Below, piece after piece: positions 1 through 6,476 of a stretch of DNA of 7,373 nt. Position 1 is the stretch's first letter. Each line of letters begins with the position of its first letter. The notes beneath the pieces were generated by a model. It did no database searches and was not told the DNA's origin. It saw only the letters and a program-made list of their open reading frames with translations. Source of the stretch: Bacteroidota bacterium (lineage in GTDB: Bacteria > Bacteroidota > Bacteroidia > Chitinophagales > Chitinophagaceae); assembly GCA_026391115.1 (NCBI GenBank), contig JAPLER010000066.1, forward strand, positions 1-7,373, written 5' to 3'. Made by a program: the position numbers and the translations under genes.

Positions 1-1836
1 AGCACACAAAATCCACCAATCGAAATTATTAGCATCGTGTGCTGCTGCTGTAATTGGTTTATAATTTAAGATACTTGGGTTTAAGATGTGATAATTTACA
101 AGTTTTTTTCTGGCAGCTTTAATCATTTCTTGTACTTCTATATTCTGCATCCATAACTTTTGTGGTGGTTCGTAACCTATTTTTCCTTTACGCCAAACAA
201 TTTCTTGAGGTAATTTTTCTTTTACAATTTCTCTTAAAATCCATTTGGTGTAACCATCTTTTATTTTGTAGATTGATGGGAGCGACACCGTGAAATTTAC
301 TAAATCTCTGTTTAAAAATGGTAGTCTTATTTCTCTACTATGTGCCATTGCATTTCTGTCAGCATATCTTAATAAATCATTTAAACCAAAAGTATAAGTG
401 TTGTAGTTCAAGATGTCTTGTAAATTTTTTACCACTGGTTTTTGTAGTGTAGCTGTGTTCTGAAATTGAAGTAGAAAATCTTTGTCAATAAACTGATTGA
501 TATTCTGCTGATGTATGGCTCTTGATTGTAATTGCTGTGAAGTGAATTTTGGTAAAAAAGCAGCAAAATAATTTTTATAATTCCAAGATTCTAGAAAATC
601 ATTAGCAAACAATAATGCTTTTTCTTTTTTGAAAAGAGATAAGTTATTTCTTAAAATTTCTTGCAAAAACCAGTTGGTGTATTTTTTGTATCCACCCAAA
701 ACTTCATCTGCACCTTGACCATCTAATAATACAATAATATCTTTTTCTTTTGCCAATTTATACACCATATACTGTGTAAAAATGCTTGCACTTTGTATAG
801 GTTCTTCTTGATGATACATTAAAGTTTCAAACTCATTTACCAAATCAAATTCATTTGGAGAAGTAAAGTATTGCTGCAAATATAAATGTGCTGCAACTTG
901 TTTGCTGTAGTAAGTTTCATCGTTTTTAAAATTGGGGAATGATGCAGTAAAAGCTTTTGGTTTATAATTTTCTTTTTGTACAAATTGATTGATAATTGCA
1001 ACAATGCTTGAGCTATCAATGCCACCACTTAAACTTGTGCCAACAGCAACATCACTTCTTAATCTTTTTGCAATGGAAGTAGTTAATAAACTTTCAAATT
1101 GTTCAATTAGAGTTTCTGGTTTCTCATTTTTCGTTACTTTTTTCTCGTTATATGCTATTCTCCAACTTTTAATTTCTAGTTTGTAATCCTTAATTAAAAT
1201 AAAATGTCCAGCAGGTAGGTTTTTAATGTTGCTATAAAATGTTTGCGATGCATCTATTGGATTGCTAGTGTAACCAATGGTTATATAATTCAACAACTGT
1301 AAATTATTCACTTGTTTTTCTATACCAACACTCCACAAAGCTTTCATTTCACTAGCAAAATAAAAACTGTTATCCTCTGGTGAAACGTAGTAATAGAATG
1401 GCTTTTCGCCGTAAGCATCTCTTGCAATAAACACTTCATTCTTTTGATTATTGTAAATTGCAAATGCAAACATTCCATCAAATTGTTGCACACAATTGTT
1501 GCCCCAAAAACTGTAGGCAGCAAGTATTACTTCTGTATCACTTTGTGTTGTAAATACGAAGCCTTTTTGCTTTAAAAAATCTCTTAATTCAATGTAGTTA
1601 TAAATTTCTCCATTATAAGTAATGGTATAATGTAAATAGTTAAAAGGCTGTGCAGCTTGTGCTGATAAATCTATAATTGAAAGCCTCCTATGAGCAAAAC
1701 CAACAGTTTGATTTTCGTTGATAAAAAGACCTTCTCCATCTGGTCCACGATGTTGCAGTGCAGTTGCCATTTTTTGCAAACTAATTTTGTTTACATTAAT
1801 TTTATTGGTAGAAATGATTCCTGCAATGCCACACAT
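1..1836 (-). CDS. asnB: Asparagine synthase (glutamine-hydrolysing), partial at left edge
   Basis: This gene encodes the cytoplasmic enzyme that makes asparagine from aspartate, ATP and glutamine. The reading frame is open for 612 codons from the ATG at 1834-1836 to the window edge with no internal stop, so only the last few residues are missing (family length is about 610-640). The start is fixed by the class II glutaminase nucleophile Cys2 (MCGIAG). Other glutaminase landmarks are HRGPDGEG (29-36), RLSIID (51-56), NGEIYNY (75-81), SDTEVIL (99-105), and ARDAYGEKP (138-146). The synthetase half carries the ATP-pyrophosphatase loop SGGIDSS (270-276), DGQGADE (372-378), and the conserved RYADRNAMAHSREIRLPFL stretch (490-508). 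All catalytic landmarks look intact, so this is probably an active enzyme. It is divergent from the ATP-grasp/Nudix pair. AsnB relatives also amidate cell-envelope or peptide substrates, so a role other than free asparagine synthesis cannot be excluded. Confidence 0.95.
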   Translation of the reverse strand, partial: MCGIAGIISTNKINVNKISLQKMATALQHRGPDGEGLFINENQTVGFAHRRLSIIDLSAQAAQPFNYLHYTITYNGEIYNYIELRDFLKQKGFVFTTQSDTEVILAAYSFWGNNCVQQFDGMFAFAIYNNQKNEVFIARDAYGEKPFYYYVSPEDNSFYFASEMKALWSVGIEKQVNNLQLLNYITIGYTSNPIDASQTFYSNIKNLPAGHFILIKDYKLEIKSWRIAYNEKKVTKNEKPETLIEQFESLLTTSIAKRLRSDVAVGTSLSGGIDSSSIVAIINQFVQKENYKPKAFTASFPNFKNDETYYSKQVAAHLYLQQYFTSPNEFDLVNEFETLMYHQEEPIQSASIFTQYMVYKLAKEKDIIVLLDGQGADEVLGGYKKYTNWFLQEILRNNLSLFKKEKALLFANDFLESWNYKNYFAAFLPKFTSQQLQSRAIHQQNINQFIDKDFLLQFQNTATLQKPVVKNLQDILNYNTYTFGLNDLLRYADRNAMAHSREIRLPFLNRDLVNFTVSLPSIYKIKDGYTKWILREIVKEKLPQEIVWRKGKIGYEPPQKLWMQNIEVQEMIKAARKKLVNYHILNPSILNYKPITAAAHDANNFDWWILCA

Positions 1837-1982
1837 AGTCTGCAATATAATGCAACAATATTTGAAATATCATCAAAATATATGTGTAAAAAATCATTTT
1901 CTTTAAAAGATAAAATAGAAATATAATTTGTTTTTAAAATTTTAATATTGCACTACTATATTTACCTACATAAAATTTGTTT
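1837..1982. promoter_or_regulatory. Divergent promoter region between asnB and the ATP-grasp-like gene
   Basis: This 146-bp, very AT-rich gap must hold the promoters for both flanking genes, which are transcribed away from each other. On the plus strand TATATTTA (1957-1964) differs by one base from the Bacteroidota -7 consensus TAnnTTTG and lies 18 nt before the ATG at 1983. No TTG is found at the usual spacing for a -33 box. On the minus strand TATTGTTG, about 13 nt before the asnB start, is also a one-mismatch match. Such near matches are common by chance in DNA of this composition, so the exact elements are uncertain. No riboswitch or clear operator was seen. Confidence 0.35.
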
Positions 1983-3182
1983 ATGATACAATCTATTCGC
2001 CAACAATTTAATAATGCTTTTACCAAAGAAAAGTACGATGCTTACTTACACGAATTACATAACAAATATCCAGAAGGTGCATTGGCATTTAGGGTTGCCG
2101 AAACCCCAATTTTTGTAAGTAAAGAATTTACTAAAAAAATAATTGATGCTTGTGAAAGTATTGTTGATGTAATTGTTGATCCAGAATTTATTAAGCAAAG
2201 TGAAAAAGCCATTCCTGCCAATGTAAAAATGCCTAATGATAAAAATTATAGCGATTTTATTGCATTTGATTTTGGTATTTGCGAAAATGAGCAAGGAGAA
2301 TTAGAACCACAGCTAATAGAAATGCAAGGTTTTCCAACATTATTTGCGTATCAAATTTTTCATGATAGTGTTACCAGAAAACATTTTGATATACCAGAAA
2401 ACTTTAGTGCTTACTTAAGTAATTTAAACGAAGAAACATACTTGGCTTTGTTGAAAGATATTATTGTGGGAAAGCATGAAACAGAAAATGTAATTCTACT
2501 AGAAATATTTCCACACGAACAAAAGACAAGAATTGATTTTTATTGCACGCAAGATTTATTGGGTATAAAACCTGTTTGCATAACAGAACTTATTAAAGAA
2601 GGAAAGGATTTATTTTACATAAATGATGGTATCAAAACTCATATTAAAAGAATTTACAATAGAATAATTTTTGATGATTTGCAACAGCAAACCCAAGAAG
2701 TGCAGGAGAAAGGTAAAATTTTATTGGAAGAACTGAACGTAGAATGGGTGCCACATCCAAATTGGTTTTATAGAATTAGTAAATACACTTTGCCTTTTAT
2801 TCATCATCCATTTGTGCCACAAACTTGGTTTTTAAATGAGATAAAAGAAATACCTAAAGACTTAGAAAATTATGTTTTGAAACCTTTGTTCTCGTTCTCT
2901 GGTCAGGGTGTTGTAATAGATGTAACGCAAGATGATATTGATAAAGTAAAAGACCCTGAAAACTGGATTTTGCAACGCAAAGTGAAATATGCCAACGTTG
3001 TTGAAACACCTGATATTCCTGCAAAAGTAGAGATTAGAATATTTTATTTCTGGAAAGAAGGAGAAGCTAGACCCATTGCAACAAATAATCTATCTAGATT
3101 GAGTAAAGGAAAAATGATTGGTGTACGTTACAATTTTGATAAAGAATGGGTTGGTGGTAGTTTGGCTTATTTTGAAAGATAA
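1983..3182 (+). CDS. ATP-grasp-like ligase of unknown substrate
   Basis: This is a 399-residue soluble protein without signal peptide or membrane segment. Its motif order fits an ATP-grasp carboxylate-amine ligase, most like the glutathionylspermidine-synthase branch. An acidic motif IEMQGFP (E113) follows an FDFG segment. The candidate ATP-binding lysine and glycine-rich loop are VLKPLFSFSGQGVV (K300, G307, G309). ILQRKV (Q331) resembles the adenine/hinge strand, and EIRIFYFW (E350, R352) followed by ATNNLSRLS (367-373) resembles the Mg/ATP-binding end. These assignments are by eye and the subfamily is not certain. An in-frame TTG at 1977 would add two residues (MF), but the ATG at 1983 is the better start. 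The Nudix gene begins 3 bp after the stop, so the two are almost certainly cotranscribed. The family would be expected to form an amide or peptide bond via an acyl-phosphate, but nothing in the sequence identifies the substrate. Confidence 0.6.
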   Translation: MIQSIRQQFNNAFTKEKYDAYLHELHNKYPEGALAFRVAETPIFVSKEFTKKIIDACESIVDVIVDPEFIKQSEKAIPANVKMPNDKNYSDFIAFDFGICENEQGELEPQLIEMQGFPTLFAYQIFHDSVTRKHFDIPENFSAYLSNLNEETYLALLKDIIVGKHETENVILLEIFPHEQKTRIDFYCTQDLLGIKPVCITELIKEGKDLFYINDGIKTHIKRIYNRIIFDDLQQQTQEVQEKGKILLEELNVEWVPHPNWFYRISKYTLPFIHHPFVPQTWFLNEIKEIPKDLENYVLKPLFSFSGQGVVIDVTQDDIDKVKDPENWILQRKVKYANVVETPDIPAKVEIRIFYFWKEGEARPIATNNLSRLSKGKMIGVRYNFDKEWVGGSLAYFER

Positions 3183-3185
3183 ATT

Positions 3186-3647
3186 ATGATTTTTACTATT
3201 AGAGTTTACGGCATTTTAATAAACGATAACAACCAAATTTTGGTAAGTGATGAATTTATCAGAGGTAATTACTTTACAAAATTTCCTGGCGGCGGTTTAG
3301 AATTTGGAGAAGGCACAAGAGATTGTGTAAAACGAGAATTTAAAGAAGAAACAGGACTTGATGTTGTTGTAGAAGAACATTTGTACACAACAGATTTTTT
3401 TCAAATTTCTGCATTTAATCCTCAGCATCAAATTGTATCAATTTATTATTATGTTAGTTGCCTAAATGCAGATAACTTACCTACAAAACACAAGCAATTT
3501 GACTTTGAACCAAATCAAATTGCTGACAATACAAGTTGTGCAGAAGTATTTAGATGGATTGACTTGAATAGCTTTTATGAAAATGATGTTCATTTGCCCA
3601 TAGACAAAATTGTTGCAAACCTTATTTTGGCATCTCAAAAATCTTAA
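3186..3647 (+). CDS. Nudix hydrolase
   Basis: This 153-residue cytoplasmic protein is a stand-alone Nudix domain, which hydrolyses a nucleoside diphosphate linked to another group (X). The Nudix box GX5EX7REUXEEXGU is matched perfectly at residues 36-58: G36, E42, R50, E51, E54, E55, G57 and L58, with the metal-binding REFKEETG core at 50-57. The preceding KFPGGGLEFGEG is the typical loop-helix lead-in. Length is normal for a single-domain family member and no extra DNA-binding or transferase domain is present, so an NrtR-type regulator is excluded. The substrate cannot be read from the sequence; MutT-like nucleotide sanitation, or clean-up of a nucleotide intermediate from the upstream ligase, are both possible. 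The ATG lies 3 bp after the stop of the ATP-grasp-like gene with no Shine-Dalgarno sequence, consistent with an operon and translational coupling. Confidence 0.9.
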   Translation: MIFTIRVYGILINDNNQILVSDEFIRGNYFTKFPGGGLEFGEGTRDCVKREFKEETGLDVVVEEHLYTTDFFQISAFNPQHQIVSIYYYVSCLNADNLPTKHKQFDFEPNQIADNTSCAEVFRWIDLNSFYENDVHLPIDKIVANLILASQKS

Positions 3648-3681
3648 CACTTTTTTAGGTTTTTTATTTTTTTAGTTTTAT

Positions 3682-3689
3682 TAGTTTTG
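3682..3689 (+). promoter_or_regulatory. Bacteroidota -7 promoter element, nearly abutting the start codon
   Basis: TAGTTTTG is an exact match to the Bacteroidota -7 consensus TAnnTTTG and is followed by CATT and then the ATG at 3694. With the usual start site a few bases after the element, the mRNA would begin at or right beside the start codon, giving a leaderless or near-leaderless transcript. The 46-bp gap is a run of T-rich sequence with no TTG at -33 spacing, so the promoter is incomplete by sequence. The T runs just after the Nudix stop could also help end the upstream transcript, although no GC-containing stem precedes them. Confidence 0.45.
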
Positions 3690-3693
3690 CATT

Positions 3694-4860
3694 ATGAAAT
3701 TGATTTTTACATTTTTTGTTTTATTGTCAACTTCTTTTATAAATGCACAAGATTTAACTGGCATTTGGAGAGGTAGGTTTCAGCAAAATAATTTAGATGT
3801 ATTGAACTCTACTTATTCAACTGAAACATATAAGTATGAAGTGCAAATTAATCAACTTGAAACAAATGCACTTGAAGGGGTCACATACTCTTATTTATCA
3901 ACTGTTTTTTATGGTAAAGCTGCTTTAAAAGGCATATTGAATAAAAAAGGAAAAACGCTTACTATAAAAGAAACCATAATGCTTGATATGCGAGCCTTGG
4001 GTAAAACTGAGCCTTGCTTAATGACTTGTTATTTAGACTATTCTAAATCTGGCAAATTGGAAATATTAAGTGGAACTTACACTAGTGTAAAATCAAAAGA
4101 TAAAAGCGATTGTGGAAGTGGAACTGTTTACTTGGAAAAAGTAGTTGAAAGTGATTTTGAGAAAGAAGATTTTTTGACAAAAAAGAAAAAAGAAGGCCCT
4201 AAAACTGAAACGAGAACTAAGGAAATTATAAAACCTAATGTTAAAAGTACTCCTTTGCCGAAAGTTAAAAATGATATAGCCACAAATAAAAATAATAAAA
4301 AAGAGCAAATAACTAAACCAGTAACCCAAGGAAATAAGCCTACCCCAAATAAACCTAAAACTACAAAACCTGGTGCCGAAAATTTTGTTATAAAAAAAGA
4401 CAAAACGCTAAAAGACACCACAAGTGCAATTGTAAAAAATGATAAGCCCGTTGAAGTAATAAAACCAGAACCAATCATAAAAAAAATTGAAGACCCAGTT
4501 GCTGATGTATTAGTAGAAAGAGAAAATAAATTGGTGAATAAGATTATTGTTGATGACAAAAATGTGACTTTGGAATTTTATGATAATGGCGAAATTGATA
4601 ATGATACCATTTCTATTTACAGAGATAATAAACTAATAGTTGACAAAAAAAGATTAAGCACCAACCCAATAGTAATGAATTTAAGGTTTGATGACATTAA
4701 CGTTTTTTACGAAATTATTACTGTTGCAGAAAATCTTGGGGATATTCCTCCAAACACAGCTTTAATGGTGTTGACCTATGGCAATAATAAGAGAAAGGAA
4801 GTATTTTTAACATCTGATGAAAAAACTAATGCCAAAATAATTATAGAATATAAAAAATAA
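3694..4860 (+). CDS. Secreted two-domain protein with Lys/Thr/Pro-rich linker
   Basis: The 388-residue product starts with a clear signal peptide (MKLIFTFFVLLSTSFINA, cleavage predicted after A18, leaving Q19), so it is exported to the periplasm or beyond. It lacks a lipobox cysteine. Residues 20-150 form a beta-rich domain opening with LTGIWRGRF, reminiscent of lipocalin-like or extracellular beta-barrel folds, with four cysteines (C108, C112, C140 and none nearby beyond these being three in total by count here). Residues about 155-270 are a low-complexity linker full of K, T, P and N. The C-terminal domain (about 275-388) contains VTLEFYDNGEIDNDTISIY (291-309), LSTNP (321-325) and ENLGDIPPNTALMVLTYG (346-363). 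I recognise this as a recurrent module in secreted Bacteroidota proteins, but know of no assigned function. No enzyme motif is visible. The basic linker could bind peptidoglycan or other anionic polymers; this is inference only. Confidence 0.85.
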   Translation: MKLIFTFFVLLSTSFINAQDLTGIWRGRFQQNNLDVLNSTYSTETYKYEVQINQLETNALEGVTYSYLSTVFYGKAALKGILNKKGKTLTIKETIMLDMRALGKTEPCLMTCYLDYSKSGKLEILSGTYTSVKSKDKSDCGSGTVYLEKVVESDFEKEDFLTKKKKEGPKTETRTKEIIKPNVKSTPLPKVKNDIATNKNNKKEQITKPVTQGNKPTPNKPKTTKPGAENFVIKKDKTLKDTTSAIVKNDKPVEVIKPEPIIKKIEDPVADVLVERENKLVNKIIVDDKNVTLEFYDNGEIDNDTISIYRDNKLIVDKKRLSTNPIVMNLRFDDINVFYEIITVAENLGDIPPNTALMVLTYGNNKRKEVFLTSDEKTNAKIIIEYKK

Positions 4861-4863
4861 AAT

Positions 4864-4936
4864 GACTCCATAGTGCAATGGATTAGCATATCAGATTTCG
4901 GCTCTGATGATGAGGGTTCGAATCCTTCTGGGGTCA
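4864..4936 (+). tRNA. tRNA-Arg (anticodon UCG)
   Basis: The 73-nt sequence folds into a full cloverleaf. The acceptor stem GACTCCA (4864-4870) pairs with TGGGGTC (4929-4935) with one G-T wobble, and the discriminator is A4936. The D arm is GTGC/GCAT with a GG-containing loop. The anticodon stem TCAGA (4891-4895) pairs with TCTGA (4903-4907), and the 7-base loop TTTCGGC places anticodon TCG at 4898-4900, decoding CGA and probably other CGN arginine codons. The T arm is GAGGG, loop TTCGAAT, CCTTC. The variable loop is short (TGAT). The 3' CCA is not encoded (next bases are CAC), so it must be added by tRNA nucleotidyltransferase. The gene begins just 3 nt after the stop codon of the secreted protein gene, and no separate promoter is evident, suggesting it may be cut out of that mRNA. 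Confidence 0.96.
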
Positions 4937-4967
4937 CACAAACAGTTTCACAACACATCAAATAACT

Positions 4968-5008
4968 TCAAATCGATAGATTTTGAGGGAATCTCTTTTG
5001 ATCTTTTT
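4968..5008 (+). terminator. Possible terminator after tRNA-Arg
   Basis: A two-part hairpin can form: outer arms TCAAA (4968-4972) and TTTGA (4997-5001), inner arms AGATT (4978-4982) and AATCT (4990-4994), loop TTGAGGG, followed by TCTTTTTAA (5002-5010). The position, about 30 nt past the tRNA, and the T run suit a factor-independent terminator. The stem is AT-rich and interrupted by an asymmetric internal loop, so it is weak. Confidence 0.35.
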
Positions 5009-5068
5009 AAACAGATATACCATATTGCAATTATCTAATTGGTTCATATTAAGACAAACATAATATAA

Positions 5069-5091
5069 ATTAGCTGGACTAGTGAGCTAAT
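5069..5091. repeat. Perfect 7-bp inverted repeat (hairpin)
   Basis: ATTAGCT (5069-5075) and AGCTAAT (5085-5091) are perfect reverse complements around the 9-base loop GGACTAGTG, which itself contains the palindrome ACTAGT. On the plus strand the stem is followed by AATTTTCTTT, so it may be a second, backup terminator for the tRNA transcript. On the minus strand no T run follows. It lies about 80 bp beyond the stop of the membrane protein gene. Confidence 0.5.
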
Positions 5092-5168
5092 AATTTTCTT
5101 TGATATTTATACTTTTATATTTAACAAATTATTTCTACCAAATTAATATTAAGTATTGTAAATAAGGA

Positions 5169-6410
5169 TTAATTCTTAGTACTATCACCATTAATAATTA
5201 ATCCATCTTGCGGAATGTTTAATAAAATGCTTTTCTCATTTATCAAGTTCTTTAAGCCCGTATTTTGCAGAGAGTCAAGTATTTCGTTTTTTAGATAGAA
5301 CGATTTGTTTTGGTTATTTGCTTGATGCCACCTAATTACTTTACAGTTGCAGCTTGCATTTTCTACTTCATTAATTATCTCTTCTATAGAACCTCCCTTG
5401 CCCTGCTTTATATAAATTTCTCTAAGTCCGATAATTCTGTTTTTTTCTCCAACATCAAAATTCCAAGAAGATGAAACTGCAGAAATAAATTTATTGTTAG
5501 CGTATAAGTTAAATAATGAATGTCGTGGAGATTCTGTTTTATTAGAATTATTTTTAATTCTTGAAAAAACCGATACTATACCTGGAGATTCAAACTGCAT
5601 ATAACCGGTATGATTAAAACTAGCACCATACCTATTAAAGGTAAAATACCCATTTTTATAGGTTATATCAATTAAGTTGGAGACTACTTTGTGATACCTA
5701 TTTGGGTCAGATACTCTTGCTTGTGGAGAACCTGTATAGCAAAGCCAAACACCCTCTAAACTGTCTATTTCGGCTTTGGTAGGCTGATATGGCAAGATAT
5801 TCATTTCAGTTTTAATTGTTTGCCAATCTTTTCTTGTATGAATAAGATTGAGGCAAAGCAAAATAGAACTAATACAAAAAATAGCAGCTATGCCACCAAC
5901 AATTTTTAATTTGTTTGATTTGCTTTTTTGCTGTTGTTGTAATGTTAAGATCTGTTGCTCGTAATTGGTGCGATTATTTTCAACAACTATTTCTTGCTCT
6001 TTTTTTTCTTCTAAAGACTTGATCAATAAATTCTCATCTACAGGATTTTTCTCAAAGGCTTTTCTGCCTATTCCGTATAAGTATATGTAGCAAGAATCAA
6101 CTAAAAAATGTCTGGGATTAGAAACTATACCAGTTAGTGCGTCTTTTATTTGACCACCAGTTATATCATATTTTCTGTAAGGGTATTCTTGTACTTTTCT
6201 GTTATTATCAGGTAGGTAGCAATCAGTACCAAACTCTTCCCATTTATCTGGTAGTTGATTACTAATATCACTTAATAATATAGCAAAAACTTCGTAATTT
6301 TTTCTATTAGTATTTAACACAATATCTTGCCCACTCTCAAGTTTATACTTCTCAATTACTCTTGAAAGCAAATAAATAATCTCTTCTTTTCCATGTTTTA
6401 TTTTTTGCAT
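5169..6410 (-). CDS. Hypothetical single-pass membrane protein with coiled coil and extracytoplasmic domain
   Basis: I cannot name this 413-residue protein. Residues 1-120 form a soluble, mostly helical domain with a striking segment YPYRKYDITGGQIKDAL (76-92), SNPRHFLVDSCYIYLYGIGRK (split here as SNPRH 97-101 and FLVDSCYIYLYGIGRK 102-117) that has the look of a conserved core. Residues about 125-167 are rich in E, K and Q and likely form a coiled coil. One transmembrane helix spans about 170-191. The lysines just before it (KSKSNKLK, 162-169) place the N-terminus in the cytoplasm by the positive-inside rule. Residues about 195-413 would be periplasmic; LEGVWLCYTGSPQARVSD (218-235) and NGYFTFNRYGASFNH (253-267) look like a compact beta-rich domain. 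A sensor or signalling role fits the layout but is not shown. The gene stands alone and convergent to the tRNA. Start is the ATG at 6408-6410; no Shine-Dalgarno sequence is seen. Confidence 0.8.
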   Translation of the reverse strand: MQKIKHGKEEIIYLLSRVIEKYKLESGQDIVLNTNRKNYEVFAILLSDISNQLPDKWEEFGTDCYLPDNNRKVQEYPYRKYDITGGQIKDALTGIVSNPRHFLVDSCYIYLYGIGRKAFEKNPVDENLLIKSLEEKKEQEIVVENNRTNYEQQILTLQQQQKSKSNKLKIVGGIAAIFCISSILLCLNLIHTRKDWQTIKTEMNILPYQPTKAEIDSLEGVWLCYTGSPQARVSDPNRYHKVVSNLIDITYKNGYFTFNRYGASFNHTGYMQFESPGIVSVFSRIKNNSNKTESPRHSLFNLYANNKFISAVSSSWNFDVGEKNRIIGLREIYIKQGKGGSIEEIINEVENASCNCKVIRWHQANNQNKSFYLKNEILDSLQNTGLKNLINEKSILLNIPQDGLIINGDSTKN

Positions 6411-6440
6411 AAATATTTGATAACAAGCAAATTAAAAAAA

Positions 6441-6471
6441 TTCCGAAACAATTTTAGAGTTTCCGAAACAA
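6441..6471. repeat. Pair of 11-bp direct repeats, 20-bp period
   Basis: TTCCGAAACAA occurs at 6441-6451 and again, without mismatch, at 6461-6471. The 20-bp period is about two helical turns, so a protein could bind both copies on the same DNA face. One copy overlaps the -7 element and predicted start site of the membrane protein gene and the other lies in its leader. The core TTCCGA recurs in inverted orientation as TCGGAA at 6508-6513. An operator is the natural guess, with no regulator gene in view. Confidence 0.6.
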
Positions 6472-6476
6472 ATATA
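6469..6476 (-). promoter_or_regulatory. -7 promoter element for the membrane protein gene
   Basis: Read on the minus strand, 6476 to 6469 is TATATTTG, an exact match to the Bacteroidota TAnnTTTG element. A CTG at 6496-6494, 17 bp upstream, is one base off the TTG expected at -33. The transcript would start near 6463 and have a leader of about 50 nt. The element overlaps one copy of the 11-bp direct repeat, so a repressor bound there could block initiation. Confidence 0.5.

Larger units (their letters stand above)
4937..5168. other. Convergent intergenic region without a gene
   Basis: These 232 bp separate the tRNA (plus strand) from the membrane protein gene (minus strand), so both transcripts must end here. 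I see no coding potential and no copy of the tRNA 3' end that would mark an integration boundary. Apart from the two inverted repeats listed separately it is unstructured AT-rich DNA. Confidence 0.5.

Noticed and set aside
40..51. Short GCT/TGC triplet run
   Set aside because: It encodes three consecutive alanines in AsnB; too short to be a meaningful repeat.
989..1926. Plus- and minus-strand open frames of 62-78 codons around asnB
   Set aside because: All overlap the intact asnB frame, which has every expected motif, and none has recognisable content.
1977..1982. TTG start giving two extra residues on the ATP-grasp-like protein
   Set aside because: The ATG at 1983 is a better initiator and the extra MF adds no conserved sequence.
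3630..3680. Hairpin terminator after the Nudix gene (AAAAA...TTTTTT around the stop)
   Set aside because: The only pairing is A-T homopolymer; no GC-containing stem supports it.
4128..4559. Minus-strand open frame of 143 codons rich in Phe, Ser, Leu and Val
   Set aside because: It lies opposite the Lys/Pro/Thr-rich linker of the secreted protein; the hydrophobic look is the complement of A-rich lysine codons, not a membrane protein.
4776..4961. Minus-strand open frame of 61 codons containing TPEGFEPSSSEPKSDM
   Set aside because: It is the antisense of tRNA-Arg and the end of the secreted protein gene. This GFEPSSSEP-type peptide is a familiar false translation of tRNA genes.
4864..5168. tRNA gene as the boundary of an integrated element
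   Set aside because: No integrase, no second copy of the tRNA 3' end and no obvious base-composition shift are visible in the window.
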